Part shown: piece after piece, positions 9,181-17,730 of the stretch | Layout: every line of letters starts with the position of its first letter | How positions within the stretch are numbered: the first letter of the stretch is position 1 | Source of the DNA: CAVWGP01 sp963754645 | GTDB taxonomy: Bacteria > Pseudomonadota > Alphaproteobacteria > Bin65 | Assembly: GCA_963754645.1 (NCBI GenBank) | Contig: CAVWGP010000012.1 | Location: 930,001 to 994,000, forward strand | Length of the DNA stretch: 64,000 bases | Direction of reading: 5' to 3' | Notes under the pieces: model-generated | The model's input: the letters and a program-made list of their open reading frames with translations, nothing else | Database searches by the model: none | Told to the model about the DNA's origin: nothing | Translations under genes and position numbers: made by a program

Positions 9181-9681
9181 TTAGAACAGCCATGCGCGCG
9201 GCGCCAGCGCGGCGGATCGCCGGGCGAAGGGCCACGCGACGACGCCGGCGCCGCTGAGCGCCCACCAGATCGCGACCGGCTGGAACGGCAGGCGCAGCCA
9301 ATTCCACCACGCCGCCTCGGTCACGCCCTCGACGTTGAGATTGTCGATCGCGTTCTGGATATTGGCCGGAAACACGCAGACGAAATAAATCGCGAGCACG
9401 ATGCCGGTGAGGCGCCGCGTGCGCGGGACAAGCAGGCCGAGCGCGCCGGCGATCTCGGCGAGGCCGGTCGCAAACACGATCGCGGCCGGGAACGGGATGA
9501 CGGCCGGCATCATGACGAGATAGCGCTCGGGCGTGCGCAGATGATCGGCCCCGGCGACGACGAGCACGACGGCCATGCCGAGCCGCAGGCAGGCGCGCGG
9601 ATCGCGCAACGCCGCGACGCCGAGCCGCCCGGCGAGAACGGCGCCGAGGCTGATGGCGGCCATCAGGGCGAAGAAGATCAT
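9181..9681 (-). CDS. DoxX-like membrane protein
   Basis: A 166-residue protein with four to five membrane segments fits the DoxX/DUF417-like family. The features are an N-terminal hydrophobic helix, RLGMAVVLVVAGADHLRTPERY after the second segment, GLAEIAGALGLLVPRTRR, and IYFVCVFPANIQNAID. The ATG at 9681 begins directly with the hydrophobic segment; an in-frame TTG ten codons upstream is less likely. It lies 39 bases upstream of the reductase-Rid gene on the same strand and may share its transcript. Function is not established. Confidence 0.72.
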   Translation of the reverse strand: MIFFALMAAISLGAVLAGRLGVAALRDPRACLRLGMAVVLVVAGADHLRTPERYLVMMPAVIPFPAAIVFATGLAEIAGALGLLVPRTRRLTGIVLAIYFVCVFPANIQNAIDNLNVEGVTEAAWWNWLRLPFQPVAIWWALSGAGVVAWPFARRSAALAPRAWLF

Positions 9682-9997
9682 GGGGGTGCCGCGCGGCTGG
9701 TGGTTTGCCAATCGGACATCATACGCCGGTGCCGAGCGATCGGATCACGGCGAGCAGTGCGCGGTGCCCATCAAACAAGCCTTTGCGGCCATCGCAAATT
9801 GACAAGATATGACCGAACCAATTGAAGAAGCGAGAGCGACCAAAACTATGGTCGGTTTCGTTTCAAAACCCAAGTCTGCCTTTCCAGGCCCCTTCAGCTG
9901 ACCCAGAAGCCGATATTTGGTAGTCATAAATTCAGGGCGTTGCGACAAAAGGGCCGTTCGCGTTGCGCGACGCTACGACGGCACGGCCACCTTTGGT
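9682..9997. other. intergenic region, no supported gene
   Basis: This 316-bp stretch separates the DoxX gene from the subtilase gene. A 67-codon minus-strand ORF (9745-9948) has no good start signal or recognisable features, so I do not call it. Base composition is less GC-rich than to the left, marking the change into the 10-15 kb conflict-type cluster. Confidence 0.4.
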
Positions 9998-12495
9998 TTA
10001 ATTGCAACGCGATTTCTCACTTGGTTGTAAACCTCTGCGAACTCCCGGCATTATCACGGTGGTGACGACGGCGTACGGGATCGGATCGTCGATTTCATCG
10101 GGTTGACGCTGGATCATCAACTCGAAGTTTGCGTTGCCACCTAAAGCCGCAGCGTTCTCGCCCGCCCAGCGACGATGTATGACCGTTCCTCGATGAGCTT
10201 GATTGGTGTCCGGTTGCTTGCCGGTTGATCTCACCGAAAAAGTTGTTGCAGACGCCTTGGGTTCAACAAGCTTAAGACGGACGCCACGGTAGTTGATGGA
10301 ACCGACGCGCGGCGGCGCGAACCAGGCGACTGTCGCCGAAAACTCGTGAAGTTGAGCCTTGCCGGACATGACCGCAGGCAACGGCACCAAAAAAGTGTCA
10401 GACTCCTCCTTTTGTAGGCGACCGACGGCCCACAGCGTCGCGCGATCGGTCGCGCATTCGAGCACCATGCCGGCATCGACCGCGCCATATCCCAGATAGC
10501 AGCGGACGTTATCCTTCTGCCGAACGTGAAGCTTGTTGTCGCTTGGGCCGAGTATCTCGATGATGAGGTCGCTGGCCGGCGTCCAACGGGCGCAGTGAAC
10601 GAGAAGCCCTTTCAATAGCAACGCTCGTTGCGGACCATTGATGGCAAGGAAGTCGTCATAGGCAGCTTCCAAGGCTTCGTGAGCCCGCGCGGCCACGCCG
10701 GTCATGATGGCGGCAGCGACGCTGGTGCCGACAGTCCGGCCGGTACTGTTTGGATTAACTGCCGTGGGGGCCGGCGGAGTTGCCACGACAATGCCGCCCA
10801 AAGAGCTGACGTTCTTCCCAATCGAGCGCAGCCGATGACCGGCACCTGCCGCCAACAACCGCACGTGGTGGCGACCGCCGGGCGCGAGTACGTCGGGTTT
10901 TACCGCATTGCCAACACCGGGGCCGAGGCCGCTTGAGACCGTGCAAAGGCCCGTCCCGCGCCAGACATCGAACGTCAAAGCCGGCAGCGCGCCGGGAGTA
11001 GCGCTGTCACTATGCAAGGCACCGACAGTCAAGGCATTGATCGACTCGGCAGGCGCAAGAATCCGCCGATGGGCAATTACATCCGCACTTGCGCGCAAAG
11101 CGGTCCTCGCCTTTTGCCCGGCATTCAGAGCTTCGAATGCTACGGTGCTCATGTTCACGGTAATCAGATCGTCGAGATGGTTGCCGGCGCTGATCACAAA
11201 CAGCAGACCGAAGGCGTGGGAGAGATAGTCGATAACCCGGGCCCAGCCCGACATCCGGCCGCTAAACGGTTTGTTCCGGTCGCCCAGCGATGCGTTGATG
11301 ACGATCACGTTTGGAGCGGCCGGATCTAGACCGGCTTTCAGCCGCAGGACAGCTTCGTGGAACAAGTCGGCAGGCAGACGGTCGGGAAAGCGTTCGTCTT
11401 GATCGAACCCCGGCGGCGCGAACATGACGTTTATGAAGAACACCCGACGTGCCAATGCGGGCGTCGGTGGACCCTCGAGGTCTCCATGAACGACCGCCGA
11501 AGCCATCGCCGTTCCGTGGACGCGGGAACCAACCGCGAGTGGATCAAGACCGAAAGGGTCATCGACGGACAAGCGGCCGCTGAGCCTTGGGTGACCAGTC
11601 AAAGGAACGGCATCAAAGATCGCGGCGATCGGATCACCTTCGGGCAAAGCCGCTGCAGTCGGCGTTCTCCCTCCGTGAACATCGAAGGCACTCACATGGA
11701 CCGCGCATTGAGGCCGGATGTGCATCACCGATTCGGCGGCCACCAATCCCTCTTGGCCGCGAGCCAAGACGCGTTGTAGTTCTGCCTGTGGCACATTGAC
11801 CAAGAGCGCGTGGTACTTTGCCCCGTCGATGCGCGCTCGGGCGACAAGCTCGCCGCCGCCGGCACGAAGAACGTTCAGCGCGTCACGCTCGACGCGGGCC
11901 GTTTCGGCGCGAAAGACCAGCTCGAGCTCGATCCGGACCATGTCGCCGGCGTCCGCGATTTCCGTCGCCAAGACTTCTAAGTCCTCGGCAGACACGCGAT
12001 CCTGAGGACCCCACGGTCGAAGATCGCGTAGTTGCGCAAAGAGGTCGCGCCAGGGCGTGAATCCGACCGGTAATTTTTGATTTGTCCGGGAGCGGCCCCA
12101 CAGATTCACCATCTGATGGAGCGCCGCTGTGTCGGGGATCATCAAATAGAGCGATGGACTTTGTCCTCCTCATCGCCTTCGAGATCCTCGGCGCCGATGA
12201 ACTCAAGCCCTGGGATGTTGGCTGCGGCACGTGCGAAGTTCTGGACGTCTCCAGTGAGCTCGAAAACCAGCAGCCGCTCGGGAGCCAGGCCAGCAGGATC
12301 GGCGCGGAGTTCCAGTGGATCGCGACCCTCGGCAAACGCTTGGGCCAATCGCTGAAGGCGTTGACCAGGTGTGCGGTCGCGCTGCTCGTCTGGCGCGTAC
12401 TTTCGAGCCGGTGCGAAGCCAGCTTTACGAGCCTTTCGAGCGCCGGGCTTTGGCGGGTCGAGCCGGAGGAGTGGATATTGCGTAGGTTTCGCCAT
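9998..12495 (-). CDS. subtilisin-like (S8) serine protease paired with AAA ATPase, frameshifted near 12150
   Basis: The N-terminal 117 residues (ATG at 12495, LLRLDPPKP, LLVFELTGDVQNFARAA) are in one frame, and the remaining 715 in another. One missing base near 12150 would restore ALYLMIPD across the join. The larger part contains the S8 triad: Asp in AAIFDAVPLTGHP, His in RVHGTAMAS and Ser in GTSVAAAIM. The oxyanion Asn is in VISAGN. There is no signal peptide, so it should act in the cytoplasm. It overlaps the 3' end of the AAA ATPase gene by 71 bases, which implies co-translation. A regulated intracellular protease, perhaps in defence, is the inferred role. Confidence 0.8.
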
Positions 12496-13462
12496 TTGCC
12501 CATGGCGTCACGCGTGACGCCCAAAGATCGAGTTCCTCGGCGACAACGCTATTCAGCGACTCGCCGCCTTGGGCAAGAATACACCGTCTGCGCACACTTT
12601 GGCAGAATTCGACAACCTCGGCGAGGCTTACCGGCCCGAGACGTTCTGCCAGCCGCTCCGGCGATACGCCAGGGTCGTCGCGCCAAATTTCGAAGAAGCG
12701 AGCGACTAAGATCGAGCGCCGCGCGGCATCCGGCGCCGGCATATCTATGCGGAGCTGAAACCGGCGCCACACCGCGCGATCAAGTAATTCAGCATGGTTG
12801 GTCGCCGCAACAGTGACAACGTAGCTCGGCAAGTGATCGATCTGAATCAATAGGAAGGAGACGACGCGTTTAATCTCGCCGGTCTCATGAACATCGCCGC
12901 GTTCCTTTCCCACTGCATCGAATTCATCGAAGAAAAGTACGCACGGCGTTGCACGGGCATACTCAAATAGCTTCGCCAAGCGCGCATTGGTCTCGCCAAG
13001 GTAGGCCCCGACCAGAGCGTCGTATCGTACTGTCAACAAAGGCAGGGCAAGAGCCTCGGCCAAAGCCTCGGCGAGAGAGGTTTTGCCGTTGCCCGGCGGG
13101 CCCGAAAGTAGCACGCGATGACGGGGCTGCATGCCCTGGGCGCGGAGCAAATCCGCGCGATTCTGCTCTTCGATCAGTTGACGCGCGAGCCGAGCGGCGG
13201 GGAGCGGAAGAATTAGGTCATCCAGCCGAACGCGGGGCTCCGACTCAATGACGAAGTCGCGCCCATCGCTCTGGGGCCGCCTTGGCTGGTTTGAACTGAC
13301 AACCGGTACGGATTGAAGCGCGCGCTGTAGGCGATCAGCCAACACGTGATGACTGCGTGATTTCTCTTCGGCCACAATCGCTTCGACGGTCGATGCCAGC
13401 ATCGATCGGTCCCCGGCCGCGCCGGCGCGTACTAAAGATATAAGCAGGTCGCTTCTGGCCAT
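12425..13462 (-). CDS. AAA+ ATPase partner of the subtilase
   Basis: The protein is 345 residues. It has Walker A (SGPPGNGKTS, about 119-128), a pore-loop-like region (VRYDALVGAYLGET), Walker B (CVLFFDEFDAVG, about 173-184), sensor 1 (AATNHAELLD) and arginine-finger residues (RAVWRRF). This is a classical FtsH/SpoVK-like AAA module preceded by a helical N-terminus of about 90 residues. The start is supported by cagga eight bases upstream. The gene overlaps the S8 protease gene downstream. ATP-driven unfolding or switching of the protease partner is the obvious inference; no substrate is indicated. Confidence 0.85.
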   Translation of the reverse strand: MARSDLLISLVRAGAAGDRSMLASTVEAIVAEEKSRSHHVLADRLQRALQSVPVVSSNQPRRPQSDGRDFVIESEPRVRLDDLILPLPAARLARQLIEEQNRADLLRAQGMQPRHRVLLSGPPGNGKTSLAEALAEALALPLLTVRYDALVGAYLGETNARLAKLFEYARATPCVLFFDEFDAVGKERGDVHETGEIKRVVSFLLIQIDHLPSYVVTVAATNHAELLDRAVWRRFQLRIDMPAPDAARRSILVARFFEIWRDDPGVSPERLAERLGPVSLAEVVEFCQSVRRRCILAQGGESLNSVVAEELDLWASRVTPWANGETYAISTPPARPAKARRSKGS

Positions 13463-13678
13463 AATATTATCCTGCCCATTGATCGATGTAGGTCCGTCAA
13501 TAATGGGTTAACATAAACTGTCCAAATCGGCGAGGCTGAAACGCCGTTGCTATCGGCCTGGCCGTCAGCGACGCGGCGTCGCCGCTTGGTAATCTGCCAC
13601 AGTATTTCTCGACGCCCGACGCTGCCTCGGCAGACCGCGTCGATAAGCTCCGAGCCTGTACCATGCGTGTCGAGTGGT

Positions 13679-14032
13679 TTACAGTTCAATGAGTTCAGTC
13701 TGGTGTTCAAGCCATCTCACCGCACCCGCGCGCAACCGCGCCATCGTATCGGGATAGCGCGCCACCGAGCGGATCAGGAGCGCCGCCTGGGCGTTGGGGC
13801 GGGCGCGGCCCCGCTGCCAATTTCCGGGCGTGCGCGGATTGGTCCGCAAGCGGCGGGCGAACACGGCGCGCGACAGGCGCAGCCGCCGGCGCACCGCCAG
13901 CAGCTCGCCGGCGGTCAAGCTCGGCGCCGGCCGCGGCTCGACGGCACGGGTGCGCAGCGTCCGCTTGCCGCGCCGCGCCGCGCGCAGCGCCGAAAAACCT
14001 TCGATCAGCTCGTCAAATAACTTGCGCTTCAT
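13679..14032 (-). CDS. HigA/NadS-like antitoxin with XRE helix-turn-helix
   Basis: The 117-residue protein begins MKRKLFDELIEGFSAL and contains SLTAGELLAVRRRLRLSRAVFARRLRTNPRTPGNWQRGR. This is the helix-turn-helix of antitoxins that normally pair with RelE/HigB-type toxins. A longer in-frame start at 14095 exists, but the ATG at 14032 overlaps the upstream HNH gene stop as ATGA, the usual coupling geometry. No RelE/HigB toxin lies next to it. The gene upstream in the operon is the HNH-repeat protein instead, so it is either an orphan antitoxin or part of an unconventional pair. Confidence 0.8.
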   Translation of the reverse strand: MKRKLFDELIEGFSALRAARRGKRTLRTRAVEPRPAPSLTAGELLAVRRRLRLSRAVFARRLRTNPRTPGNWQRGRARPNAQAALLIRSVARYPDTMARLRAGAVRWLEHQTELIEL

Positions 14033-14898
14033 CGCCGTGGCGCCGCTCGTTGCATGAGCGATTTCTCGATAGCCTTGGTGCTTCCCCCAGCGCAAGCCCC
14101 GGCCGTCGCCGGCGCGACCCGGCTTGGTCCGCTTTCAACCGCGCGCATACGCAGCAGCGCCGCGCGGCGCAGTTCGAGCAGCCGGCTGCATGACGAACAC
14201 AACGCCGTGATATTCGTCTTATCGCGCGGGCCGCCATCCATCGGCGGAATGAGGTATTGGACGTAGAGGCGGCAGCGGCTGTTCTTGGCCGGGCTGTCGG
14301 CGCACCACGCGCAGCGGAAATTCTCGCGCGTCAGCACGCGATGACGGATCGCGATCACGATCCGGTCCGGCCCGAACTCGGCGCGGCGCTGGGTTTCGTA
14401 CCGCACCGCCGCGGCATCGCCATGCGCCCCGGCGCGCTGCGGCTTGCCGCGCTCGGTGCCCGGCATCGGCCACGCCGATTTGTCGCCGGCGCGATAGGCC
14501 TCGAACGCGACGAGCGCGTTGCGCCAGAGCCCGAAACGCATCTTATAAGTGCCGCTCGACACGTGCGACGGGTCCCGGTCCATGTCGCCCGCCGCGGGCG
14601 CTCGCCCGAGACGGCGCCACATTCGCTCCATGTTCGCGTAACACTCCTCCCAGCTATGCTTGGCGCCGACGGCGCGCGGACGCAGTCGATGGCGCAGGCC
14701 GGCCCGGCGCAAGGCCTCTTTCCACGAGCCGAAATGGGCGCGAACGGTCGCGGGATCGACGCGGCCGCCGGCGCGGCGAAATTGGGCGTGCGTGAAATCG
14801 CCGACGACGCGCCGCGCCGCGCGTTGCAGCTCGGCAATGATGTTCGCGTTGGAATAGGCGTCGTCGCGATAGGGGCCGGGGCGCTTGCGATTTGGCAT
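14029..14898 (-). CDS. HNH-repeat protein with degenerate HNH nuclease domain
   Basis: The protein is 289 residues. Two copies of the homing-endonuclease-associated repeat occur at about 14-68 (IIAELQRAARR...HFGSWKEALRRAGL) and about 84-137. An HNH-like zinc domain follows at about 183-245 (RENFRCAWC, then LCSSCSRLLEL). The first-His position is unusual: where HNH enzymes have an acidic residue and His (often D-H-I), this protein has VQYLIPP. The four zinc cysteines are present. The stop overlaps the antitoxin start by four bases. A LexA-like box lies 24-38 bases before the ATG. DNA binding is likely; cleavage is uncertain. Confidence 0.75.
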   Translation of the reverse strand: MPNRKRPGPYRDDAYSNANIIAELQRAARRVVGDFTHAQFRRAGGRVDPATVRAHFGSWKEALRRAGLRHRLRPRAVGAKHSWEECYANMERMWRRLGRAPAAGDMDRDPSHVSSGTYKMRFGLWRNALVAFEAYRAGDKSAWPMPGTERGKPQRAGAHGDAAAVRYETQRRAEFGPDRIVIAIRHRVLTRENFRCAWCADSPAKNSRCRLYVQYLIPPMDGGPRDKTNITALCSSCSRLLELRRAALLRMRAVESGPSRVAPATAGACAGGSTKAIEKSLMQRAAPRR

Positions 14899-14921
14899 GG
14901 CGGCAGGGTCGAATTATTGTT

Positions 14922-14936
14922 GTTCCTATTTTGTTC
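14922..14936 (-). promoter_or_regulatory. LexA-like (SOS) direct repeat GAAC-N7-GAAC upstream of the HNH/antitoxin operon
   Basis: On the minus strand the sequence reads GAAC, seven bases, GAAC, ending 24 bases before the HNH ATG. Alphaproteobacterial LexA binds direct repeats of this form (GTTC-N7-GTTC), in contrast to the palindromic box of gammaproteobacteria. The box lies within an AT-rich promoter-like stretch. Such an 8-base constraint should occur about twice by chance in a window of this size, so the location is the main argument. Confidence 0.5.
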
Positions 14937-15075
14937 TTATCATGGAATTCGCGGCTTGTCCAGCTGCCGGGTTACGGCGTCTCCATGGCCGCCCGGGCGC
15001 CGCGCTCAAGCGGCGAAAATTCATGTGACGATGCTTGCCGAGGCATGCAGGATCGCGATGGTGCCCAAATCGCAT

Positions 15076-15103
15076 TTGACCGCCATATTTTTTTACATAT
15101 AAT
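15076..15103 (+). promoter_or_regulatory. sigma70-type promoter for the BrnT/BrnA operon
   Basis: TTGACC at 15076-15081 and a perfect TATAAT at 15098-15103 are separated by 16 bases. A start of transcription near 15110 would give a 33-base leader before the brnT ATG. The region is AT-rich, in contrast to the flanking genes. BrnTA systems are autoregulated by BrnA, so an operator is expected here, but I cannot identify a clear palindrome. Confidence 0.65.
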
Positions 15104-15142
15104 AATACGGGCTCTTGAAAGAGTTCGCGGAACGGACGGCGC

Positions 15143-15394
15143 ATGCCGCGTGTCGGATTTGAGTGGGACGCAGCCAAGGACATCGCAAATCGCGCCAAGC
15201 ACGGCGTTGCCTTTGCCGAGGCCCAATACGCCTTTGCCGATCCCCAGCGCGTCGTTGCGGCCGACCTCGCGCACGGCGGCGGCGTCATGACCGTTCGATT
15301 CACTTACCGGGGCAACACGATCCGCATCTTCGGCGCCGGCTATTGGCGGAAGGGAAAACGAACCTATGAAAAAGCGAATTCGCTACCGCGATGA
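15143..15394 (+). CDS. brnT: BrnT family type II toxin
   Basis: The product is 83 residues, the size of BrnT toxins (RelE-fold ribonucleases). It opens with the signature FEWDAAKDIANRAKHGV followed by FAEAQYAFADP, with a RFTYRGNTIRIFGAGYWRKGKRTYE C-terminal half (family members have an R-I-I-S-A-R-x-A-x-x-x-E-R-x-x-Y-E type ending). The catalytic-type basic residues are present. The downstream antitoxin gene overlaps it by 29 bases, the usual brnT-brnA order. A good promoter lies just upstream. Confidence 0.85.
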   Translation: MPRVGFEWDAAKDIANRAKHGVAFAEAQYAFADPQRVVAADLAHGGGVMTVRFTYRGNTIRIFGAGYWRKGKRTYEKANSLPR

Positions 15395-15665
15395 GCCGAT
15401 CGGTCCGCTTCGGATCTTGCGCGATTTCCTGCCGCCGCCCGAGGCGCTGGCGTTCCGCGACGACGAGGTGAAGGTGACGCTGGCCCTAAGCCGGCGCAGC
15501 GTCGATTTCTTCAAAGCGTCGGCCAAGCGGCACCGGGCGCCTTACCAGCGCATGATCCGCCGCCTGGTCGATGCCTATGTCGAAGGACAGACCGGCGCGC
15601 GGAGGTCTTCGAAGCGGCGCGCGCCCCTATCCCGACATCGGACAATGCCGGGACCGAGCAACTGA
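15366..15665 (+). CDS. brnA: BrnA-like / CopG-type antitoxin
   Basis: The 99-residue protein overlaps the 3' end of brnT. Its DNA-binding part VKVTLALSRRSVDFFKASAKRHRAPYQRMIRRLVDAYV is a ribbon-helix-helix of the BrnA/CopG type. The C-terminal 25 residues are basic and unstructured. It should neutralise BrnT and repress the operon. This is a distinct antitoxin class from the XRE protein at 13.7 kb. Confidence 0.8.
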   Translation: MKKRIRYRDEPIGPLRILRDFLPPPEALAFRDDEVKVTLALSRRSVDFFKASAKRHRAPYQRMIRRLVDAYVEGQTGARRSSKRRAPLSRHRTMPGPSN

Positions 15666-15736
15666 CGCGAAAGCGGCGGTGCGAGACTGCGCGTTCCCGT
15701 TAACGGGAGCAAAAATTCGATTGGGATTCGCCGCCC

Positions 15737-16760
15737 CTATTGCGTCCCCGTCACTTTGGTTCCCTTGGCGACGATGGCGGCCGGGACGGTGACGCCGTAG
15801 GTTTTCGCGTTGTCGAGGTTGATGCGGGTGTCGAACACCTCGGCGCGCGCCGGGGCCACGGTGGCGACGTCCTTGCCGAGCAGCACCGGGAACCGCGACT
15901 TTGCGCGCCCAATCGACGCCGTTCTGATACTGGTGCTGCGCCACGCCCAGGATGGCGCCGCGCTCGACCGCGAGCACGTCGAGCGCGAACCACGGCAGCT
16001 TGTTGTCGCGCGCCACCTTGGCCACCGCCTCGTAGGCCGAGGCCACGGCGTTGTCCTGCGGCGTCAGGATGGCGTCGACCTTGCCGACCAGCGATTCGGC
16101 CGCGGTCTTGACCTCGGCCGAGGACGTGATCGTCGCCGCGATCCACTTGATCCCGCGCTTCTCGGCCTCGGCCATCGCGCGCTTGTTGAGCGCCTCGGAA
16201 TTGCTCTCGGCGGAGTTGTAGACCGTGCCCATCGTCTTGATGCCGGGCTTGACCGCGAGGATCATGTCGAAATTCTCGGACACCGGCGGGATGGTGAAGA
16301 AGCCGGTGTAATAAGTCCCGGTCGGCGCGGTCTCGCTTTTCAGGATCCCGGTCGCAACCGGGTCGGTGATGCAGCCGAAGACCACGGGAATGCCGCGGTC
16401 GCGCGCGATGCGGATGGTCGCGAGCACGACCGGCGTCGTGCACGGCGCCAGCATGTCGACGCGGTCGGCGAGGAATTTCTCGGCGATGTTTCGCGCCGTG
16501 CCGACGTCGCCTTGCGCGTTCTGGTAGTCGAAGACGAGATTCTTGCCGACCTCGAAGCCCGCCGCCTTCAGGCCGTCGATGAAGCCGCGCCGGGTTTCGT
16601 TGAGCGCCGGGTGATCGACGATCTGCGAGAAGCCGATGCGGTAGGTGCGGCCCGGCGTCGGCGCGTTCTGGCCTTGCGCCAGCGCCAGGCCGGCGTCGAA
16701 CACGAGCGTTGCGGCAAGGGCCGCCAGCGCCGTGCGGCGTGCGATGCGAAACATGGTCAT
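15737..16760 (-). CDS. ABC transporter substrate-binding protein (PF04392-type), frameshifted near 15893
   Basis: The start ATG at 16760 has GGAGG seven bases upstream and a signal peptide ending at ALAQG. The mature part (RIGFSQIVDHPALNETRRGFIDGL, then DPVATGILKS) matches the ABC_sub_bind/TrpX-like family of periplasmic proteins. Near 15893 the frame must shift by one extra base to continue as PVLLGKDVATVAPARAEVFDTRINL to a TAG at 15737. The unshifted frame is basic nonsense. It is last in a permease - ATPase - binding protein operon. The ligand is unknown; relatives have been linked to aromatic amino acids or nucleoside-like solutes. Confidence 0.82.
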
Positions 16761-16823
16761 GGTTCTTCCTCCCTGGATTTTGCGACCGACGCGGCGATCC
16801 TAACCTGTTTCAAGGACGATTTA

Positions 16824-16904
16824 CAGGAGCCGGGGAGACGGGGAGAAAAGGGAATGCGGGCCGCGGGCCCGCGAAAGAAATTCTCCCCGGCTCCCCGGCT
16901 CCTG
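16824..16904. repeat. intercistronic inverted repeat (24-base arms, 33-base loop)
   Basis: Arms 16824-16847 and 16881-16904 pair at 23 of 24 positions. The loop carries a further ggcccgcggg-type palindrome. The arms consist of tandem GGGGAGxC units, echoing the octamer-built palindromes at 7.0 and 26.7 kb but with a different sequence. It sits between the ATPase stop and the substrate-binding protein start. There it could act as an attenuator or as a 3' stabiliser within the operon. Confidence 0.8.
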
Positions 16905-16911
16905 TGATCTT

Positions 16912-17730
16912 CTACGTCGCCAGCAGGACGCGGTCGTCGGTGAGTTCGCCCTTGCTGGCTTCGTGGAACTTCGCGACCAGGCCGGGAACGGTGAGCGCGG
17001 ATTTCGCTTCGCCGGCGATGTCGAGGATGATGCGGCCGGCATTCATCATCAGCAGCCGGTTGCCCCAGCGGATCGCGTCTTGCATGTTGTGCGTCACCAT
17101 CAGCGTGGTCAGGCGCTGCTCGCCGACGATGCGCGCGGTCAGGGCCATCACGGTCTCGGCGGTTTTCGGATCGAGGCTCGCGAGGTGCTCGTCGAGCAGC
17201 AGCAGGCGCGAGCCCGAGAGCGTCGCCATCAGCAGCGCCAGGGTCTGGCGCTGGCCGCCCGAGAGCGTGCCGACGCGCGTCGCCAGGCGATGTTCGAGGC
17301 CGAGGCCGATCGGCGCCAGCAACCTGCGGTAGCGCTCGCGCCCGGCGCGCGTCACCGCCCGCGCCAGCCCGCGCCGCCGCCCGCGCCGCTCCGCCATGGC
17401 AAGGTTCTCTTCGATATTCATGATCGCGCAAGTACTGTCTCCGGGATCTTGCGCGATGCGGCCGATGACGGCGGCGCGGCGATGCGCGGGCGCCTTGGTG
17501 ATGTCGTTGCCCTCGAAGCGGATCGTGCCCTCATCGGGCATGGCGAGGCCGGCGACGGCCTTGAGCAAGGACGATTTTCCGGCGCCGTTCGAGCCGATGA
17601 TGGCGACGAAGTCGCCGGCCGCGACCGCGAGATCGACGCGCTCGAGCGCCGTCACCGCGTTGGGCGTGCCGCGCATGAAATACTTGCTGACCGCGGCGAG
17701 CTCGAGCACGGGGGCCGGCGCCGCGCTCAT
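16912..17730 (-). CDS. ABC transporter ATP-binding protein of the uptake operon
   Basis: The 272-residue ATPase has Walker A GSNGAGKSS (about 41-49), a Q-loop region (RIAQDPGD), the signature LSGGQRQ, Walker B LLLLDEHLAS and the switch His (MVTHN). An unusual feature is H in the DEHLAS D-loop region, where many transporters have P (DEPT). The ATG at 17730 overlaps the permease stop as ATGA. It energises import of the ligand bound by the protein encoded downstream. Confidence 0.88.
   Translation of the reverse strand: MSAAPAPVLELAAVSKYFMRGTPNAVTALERVDLAVAAGDFVAIIGSNGAGKSSLLKAVAGLAMPDEGTIRFEGNDITKAPAHRRAAVIGRIAQDPGDSTCAIMNIEENLAMAERRGRRRGLARAVTRAGRERYRRLLAPIGLGLEHRLATRVGTLSGGQRQTLALLMATLSGSRLLLLDEHLASLDPKTAETVMALTARIVGEQRLTTLMVTHNMQDAIRWGNRLLMMNAGRIILDIAGEAKSALTVPGLVAKFHEASKGELTDDRVLLAT

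Noticed and set aside
9745..9948. 67-codon minus-strand ORF between DoxX and the subtilase
   Set aside because: There is no ribosome site or recognisable feature, and the composition is compatible with intergenic DNA.
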